From: Chloroflexales bacterium ZM16-3
GTDB taxonomy: Bacteria; Chloroflexota; Chloroflexia; Chloroflexales; Chloroflexaceae
Direction of reading: 5' to 3'
NCBI GenBank assembly: GCA_004138175.2
Contig: RYFE02000050.1
Location: 1-35,728 of the forward strand
DNA: 35,728 nucleotides
Shown here one piece after another: positions 32,159 to 35,728 of this stretch; within the stretch, counting starts at the first letter, position 1; each line of letters starts with the position of its first letter. The translations under genes were made by a program, and so were the position numbers. The notes beneath the pieces are model-generated. The model saw nothing but the letters and a program-made list of their open reading frames with translations. It did not search any database and was not told the origin of the DNA.

Positions 32159-32914
32159 TCAGACGCGGATGCTGCGCCGGAACAGGCTCAGGGCCAGCCA
32201 GGTGCCGAGGACGGCGAAGAGAAGGACAACCACCAGGCTGAGCAGCAGGGGCAGCGTAGGAGCCACGCCGAAGGCCAGGGAGCGCACGGCATCGATCAGG
32301 TAGGTGGTCGGGTTCAGCAGCACAATCACACGCATCCAGCCGGGGAGCACCGACAGCGGGTAGAGCGCGTTTGAGGCGAAGAGCAGCGGAAGGTTGAAGA
32401 GAAAGATCATGCCGTGGTATCCGCCGATCGAGCGCGACACGGCAGCGACCGCCAGAGCCAGCCCACTGAAGCCTATCGCAAAAAGCGCCAGGAGCAGCAG
32501 GGCTGCGAGCCAGCCCAACGGGTTCACCGTCAGGCGAGCGCCCATCAGCACGCCTACGATCAGCATGATCGTCGCCTGGATGAGCGCCTTGGTGGCGGTG
32601 CTGCTAGCATTTCCGAGCAGAATGCTCAGCCGAGGGATGGGCGCGGCCAGGTACTCCTTGGTGATCCCGCGCAACCGCTCATCAAGCAGCACCATCCCAC
32701 CGCCCACAGCGCCGCCAAGAGCGCTCAGGGCAATAATTCCGGGCAGGATATAGGACATATAGTCGCTCCCGCCCACATCCGCCACCATCCCGCGCATGCC
32801 CACCCCAAACAGCACAACCCACAGCACCGACTGTAGCGCCAGGCCAACCAACTCCTCAGTGCTGCGCCAGAACTTCGTCATATGCTTCGACCAGATCACA
32901 TAGGTCGCATACAT
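32159..32914 (-). CDS. ABC-2 type transporter permease
   Basis: About 251 aa, six predicted helices. The sequence SDYMSYILPGIIALSALGGAV, LLDERLRGITKEYLAAPI and LFNLPLLFASNALYPLSVLPGWMR is the ABC-2 permease pattern of DrrB-like exporters. ATG 32914 is preceded by AAGGGG; the frame is open upstream but overlaps the ATPase gene's end region. It pairs with the ATPase gene 13 bp upstream on the same strand. Exported substrate unknown; drugs, antibiotics or lipids are usual for this class. It converges with the M23-like gene. Confidence 0.9.
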   Translation of the reverse strand: MYATYVIWSKHMTKFWRSTEELVGLALQSVLWVVLFGVGMRGMVADVGGSDYMSYILPGIIALSALGGAVGGGMVLLDERLRGITKEYLAAPIPRLSILLGNASSTATKALIQATIMLIVGVLMGARLTVNPLGWLAALLLLALFAIGFSGLALAVAAVSRSIGGYHGMIFLFNLPLLFASNALYPLSVLPGWMRVIVLLNPTTYLIDAVRSLAFGVAPTLPLLLSLVVVLLFAVLGTWLALSLFRRSIRV

Positions 32915-32927
32915 AGCCCTACCCCTT

Positions 32928-33875
32928 CTAATCTCTGAGCGCCCGACCCGTGTGGTGCAGGAAGGCATCGCCGAGGCTCGGCCGGGCCACGGTCACATCC
33001 TCCACGCTATAGCCATTGCCGCCGCCCGCCCCAACGATCTCCACCAAGCGCCGGCTGCCGCTATCGACATACACCGAGACATTGCCGCTATCGCCATCGA
33101 ACTCAACCCGCTCGACGAAGGGCATCCGTTTGATCTCCTCAACAAAGTGCGCAGAATCGCCGTGGCCGCGCACCCGGATCACATCGGCGCCAAGCTGTGC
33201 GACCAGGCCGGACGGTGTTCCCTGCGCGACCAGCTTGCCGCGGTCAACAATGCCCACCTGGTGCGCCAGCGCATCGGCCTCCTCCATATAGTGCGTCGTC
33301 AGCAGAAGCGTCAGTCCACTCTGCCGGTTCAGATCTCGAATATAGCTCCAGATGCTCGTGCGGTTCTGCGGATCGAGTCCCTGAGTAGGCTCATCAAGGA
33401 AGAGCACCGATGGGTCGGTCATCAGACCACGGGCAAGCTCAAGGCGTCGCTTCATGCCGCCGGAGTAGGTCTTGACAATGCGATCAATCGCATCGCCGAG
33501 CTGCACGAGATCAACCAGATCCACGATCCGCTTGCGGCGAAGCTCACCATCCTGTCGGTAGAGCCTCCCGTGAATATCGAGCACCTGCCGACCAGTAAGA
33601 TCCTGATCGAGAACAATATCCTGAAAAGTCACGCCGATGTGGCTACGCACCTGCTTGGCCTGGCGAACAACATCGAAGCCAGCCACGCGAGCCTCACCAG
33701 CCGTAGGCTGCACCAGCGTGGTCAGCATCCCAATCGTCGTCGTCTTACCAGCGCCATTCGGGCCAAGCATCGCATAGATAGCTCCGGCCTCAACATGAAG
33801 ATCGATCCCATCGACAGCCGTCAGATCGCCATAGCGCTTTACGAGACCACGGGCCTCGATCGCCATATCGCTCAT
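32928..33875 (-). CDS. ABC transporter ATP-binding protein (DrrA-like)
   Basis: 315 aa. It shows Walker A GPNGAGKTTT, the signature TYSGGMKRRLELARG, Walker B LFLDEPTQGLDPQ and the H-loop TTHYMEEAD. The C-terminal 90 residues are the accessory domain of DrrA-type exporters (VIRVRGHGD, VSVYVDSG). ATG 33875 has GAGGAAG before it; the track of the frame from 33887 is without a site. It energises the permease gene directly downstream. Regulation by the PadR gene 102 bp upstream is likely. Confidence 0.93.
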   Translation of the reverse strand: MSDMAIEARGLVKRYGDLTAVDGIDLHVEAGAIYAMLGPNGAGKTTTIGMLTTLVQPTAGEARVAGFDVVRQAKQVRSHIGVTFQDIVLDQDLTGRQVLDIHGRLYRQDGELRRKRIVDLVDLVQLGDAIDRIVKTYSGGMKRRLELARGLMTDPSVLFLDEPTQGLDPQNRTSIWSYIRDLNRQSGLTLLLTTHYMEEADALAHQVGIVDRGKLVAQGTPSGLVAQLGADVIRVRGHGDSAHFVEEIKRMPFVERVEFDGDSGNVSVYVDSGSRRLVEIVGAGGGNGYSVEDVTVARPSLGDAFLHHTGRALRD

Positions 33876-33976
33876 CAACTTCCTCATTCATCTAGCGCAA
33901 CGTATGCGGGATTGACAAAACTGGAACGGACACACCCGTCGTGAGATACATCAAGAGGACACCCCAAAGCGACGGA

Positions 33977-34525
33977 TTAGGAGGAGGCCGTGTCTGTGGC
34001 CTGGGGAGATGCGTGGGAGGAACGGGTAGCAATCAACCGATCAATCCAGGTGATCTCAGCATCAAGGTGCAGCAGGTGATGCTCAATCACCGCAGTGTGA
34101 GAAGGTGGCAGGCTCACATGGAGTGCCTCCATCGTGGCGCGGTGGGCCAGAATCGCCTCGCGCCGCATGCGCATCAGACGCAGGCTCTCGTCGGGAGCAA
34201 GCTGGTGTTCGAAGATAATCCCAATATCTTCCGCGTAGACAGACGGCTCGTAGGCCGCTAAATTCTGACGAAGCAACTCCTGAAAGCGCTCCTCGCCAGT
34301 CGGAGTAATCCGATAAACCTTTCGCTCAGGGCGGTTGCCCTCACGCTCAACCTCCTCAGCCACATACCCATCGCGGCAGAGCTTATCGAGCAGATAGTAG
34401 GCCGTTGAGCGCTTCAAGTCAACACAGAAGTTCATCTGCTCATCAATAAACTCATTCAGCTGATAGCCGTGCATCTCTTGAGCGCGCAGCAGGCCGAGCA
34501 GCAGCAGTTGACGATCCATGGTCAT
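33977..34525 (-). CDS. PadR-family transcriptional regulator
   Basis: 182 aa. The winged-helix segment QLLLLGLLRAQEMHGYQLNEFIDE, DLKRSTAYYLLDKLCRDGYVAEEVEREGNRPERKVYRITPTGEERF is the standard PadR pattern; the C-terminal coiled region (Vir-like dimerisation) follows. PadR proteins often repress a neighbouring multidrug ABC exporter until it is induced, which fits the two genes directly downstream. ATG 34525 is nine bases after AAGGGA. The gene has a near-consensus promoter with a dyad overlapping the transcript start, so autoregulation is likely. Confidence 0.92.
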   Translation of the reverse strand: MTMDRQLLLLGLLRAQEMHGYQLNEFIDEQMNFCVDLKRSTAYYLLDKLCRDGYVAEEVEREGNRPERKVYRITPTGEERFQELLRQNLAAYEPSVYAEDIGIIFEHQLAPDESLRLMRMRREAILAHRATMEALHVSLPPSHTAVIEHHLLHLDAEITWIDRLIATRSSHASPQATDTASS

Positions 34526-34537
34526 ACACACATGTCC

Positions 34538-34588
34538 CTTAGTTGAATAATCAGAACTGAGTATATCGCCAAGCTATTGTCTTGTCAA
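34538..34588 (-). promoter_or_regulatory. PadR promoter and candidate operator
   Basis: On the minus strand TTGACA (34583-34588) and TATACT (34560-34565) are 17 bp apart. Immediately downstream CTCAGTT-N10-AACTAAG (34538-34561) is a dyad with one mismatch. It would overlap the transcription start and is a good autoregulatory PadR operator candidate. Confidence 0.7.
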
Positions 34589-34592
34589 ACAC

Positions 34593-35636
34593 TCACCCGA
34601 TCACATCATCAATCAGCTCACGCAGGGCGGCCGCATCAACATCTTTCTTATCGAGGAAAGCCACGGCACCGGCAGCAATACCCTGACGATGAAATTCCTT
34701 ATCGGGATACGCGCTAAAGAGCACAACGCGCACCGACAGCATCGCGCCGTGCAGAACACGAGCGCAATCGATACCACTCTCGTCGCCAAGCACCACATCA
34801 ACAAGCGCAAGCTGAGGAGGGTTGGCCTGAGCCAGGCGCAACGCCTCTTGCGTACCGCTCGCTTCAAGGATCAATGCTGCCGGATATGCCTTGCCAATCA
34901 TACGACGAAGTTGTGTGCGGTAGCGCACATTATCATCGACGATCAGCAGCACAAAGCGCGAAGGATAGCGCTCGCTCTCGCGCTCAAGCGATTGAGTGGA
35001 GGAGGAGGTCACACCTAAGCCGATAGCGGCAGCGTGCTGATGCACATAGCTCACCGCCTCAAGGCGGCTCTGCACCCCGAGCTGCCGATAAAGGCGAGTC
35101 AGATGATTCTCCACCGTCTTCACGCTCAGCCCGGTGCGACGAGCAATCCCAAGGTTATCGAGTCCTTCTTGAAGACAGATCAGCAGCTCACGCTGGCGGT
35201 CCGTAAGAGATAGCGGCGACATCTCGCGTAGCCGCACCAGCTTATCCACCAATGGGCTACAGATCCAACGCTCACCAGCAAGCACACGCTGCACCGCCAA
35301 CTGAAGATCCTTCAGCGGCTGATCTTTCAAGTGGTAGCCATTAACCCCAGCAGCAAGCAAGCCCTGCACATAGACATCATCATCATAGGCACTCACCACG
35401 AGAATCTTCATCTGAGGGTACATCTCATGGGCGCGCCCAATATCACCAATTGGCTCAAAGTTGGGCATCGTCACATCGATCAACAGACAATCGGGCCGTA
35501 GGCTTTGCAGAGCGGCAAAGAGCGTGAAGCCATCACCAACCTCGCCCACAACTATAAGATCAGGGATGCCAGATAGTGCATTTGCGATACCAGCACGAAC
35601 CACGGCGTGATCATCAGCAAGGAGAAGACGAGACAT
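34593..35636 (-). CDS. Response regulator with REC-HTH(LuxR)-REC architecture
   Basis: 347 aa. The N-terminal receiver has LLADDHAVVRAG, the phospho-acceptor in LLIDVTMPNFE and the Lys in HLKDQPLK. A NarL/FixJ-type LuxR HTH follows at about 150-205 (LTDRQRELLICLQEGLDNLGIARRTGLSVKTVENHLTRLYRQLGV). A second complete receiver domain then occupies about 230-347 (LLIVDDNVRYRTQL, LALVDVVLGDESG, AFLDKKD). The order receiver, DNA-binding domain, receiver is uncommon, since LuxR regulators usually end with the HTH. It is likely controlled by two phosphorylation inputs. No kinase gene is seen in the window. ATG 35636 is the first start in frame. Confidence 0.9.
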   Translation of the reverse strand: MSRLLLADDHAVVRAGIANALSGIPDLIVVGEVGDGFTLFAALQSLRPDCLLIDVTMPNFEPIGDIGRAHEMYPQMKILVVSAYDDDVYVQGLLAAGVNGYHLKDQPLKDLQLAVQRVLAGERWICSPLVDKLVRLREMSPLSLTDRQRELLICLQEGLDNLGIARRTGLSVKTVENHLTRLYRQLGVQSRLEAVSYVHQHAAAIGLGVTSSSTQSLERESERYPSRFVLLIVDDNVRYRTQLRRMIGKAYPAALILEASGTQEALRLAQANPPQLALVDVVLGDESGIDCARVLHGAMLSVRVVLFSAYPDKEFHRQGIAAGAVAFLDKKDVDAAALRELIDDVIG

Positions 35637-35728
35637 TCTTATCGCTCCGCACGAGAGAAAGCTGTACTAATCTATAAATAGCCGATCCATGTACAGAACG
35701 CAACTAAGGGTTCAGGGACAACAAAAAG

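Overview
The window very probably comes from a chlorosome-bearing filamentous anoxygenic phototroph of the Chloroflexales (Chloroflexus/Oscillochloris-like). The decisive evidence is a CsmA baseplate protein with the Chloroflexus-type sequence at 14363-14608, together with bchU, bchK and two CsmM/CsmN-type envelope proteins at 24.4-27.3 kb. The DNA is GC-rich throughout. I saw no rRNA, tRNA, CRISPR array, IS element or phage gene.

Left part (1-12.6 kb), nearly all on the minus strand, is housekeeping and regulation. It holds a membrane-anchored protein cut by the window edge, a HEAT/SH3 membrane protein, coaBC, a DUF1801 protein and a methyltransferase (both plus strand), a second methyltransferase with a zinc-ribbon-like N terminus, an HD-GYP response regulator, a DUF309 protein, an A-type Fe-S carrier, a CtaA-CtaB fusion with a small membrane protein upstream, an FHA membrane protein, a VWA/zinc-ribbon protein and a truncated haemoglobin.

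Central part (12.88-30.6 kb, with a small membrane-protein gene up to 30.99 kb) is an all-plus-strand chlorosome/bacteriochlorophyll c island. The order is: ArsA-type ATPase; csmA; two paralogous PH-like proteins with Pro/Arg-rich tails; a second ArsA-type ATPase; a third ArsA paralogue that has lost every nucleotide-binding motif; an alpha/beta hydrolase; an HExxH metallopeptidase-like protein; a disordered phasin-like protein; two paralogous lipase-like proteins; bchU; bchK; csmM; csmN; an NDH-2-like flavoprotein; another alpha/beta hydrolase; and an unrecognised helical protein. I infer a chlorosome biogenesis system: ArsA-type ATPases with a catalytically dead partner for handling envelope proteins, a possible protease for pre-CsmA maturation, hydrolases for the lipid/pigment side, and the last pigment enzymes. 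Only the csmA, csmM/N, bchU and bchK assignments rest on recognised families; the assembly roles are inferred from context.

Right part (31-35.7 kb) has a membrane-anchored HTH/M23-like protein with altered metal ligands and an embedded DxDxDG loop, then on the minus strand an ABC-2 exporter (permease and ATPase), its likely PadR regulator with a clear promoter, and a REC-HTH-REC response regulator.

A recurring non-coding theme is short tandem repeats of period 7 (once 8), often arranged as two inverted arms. Each site has its own repeat unit, and several sit exactly in gene junctions of the chlorosome island. A separate, longer GC-rich dispersed repeat occurs twice (3.1 and 5.4 kb) just upstream of start codons.
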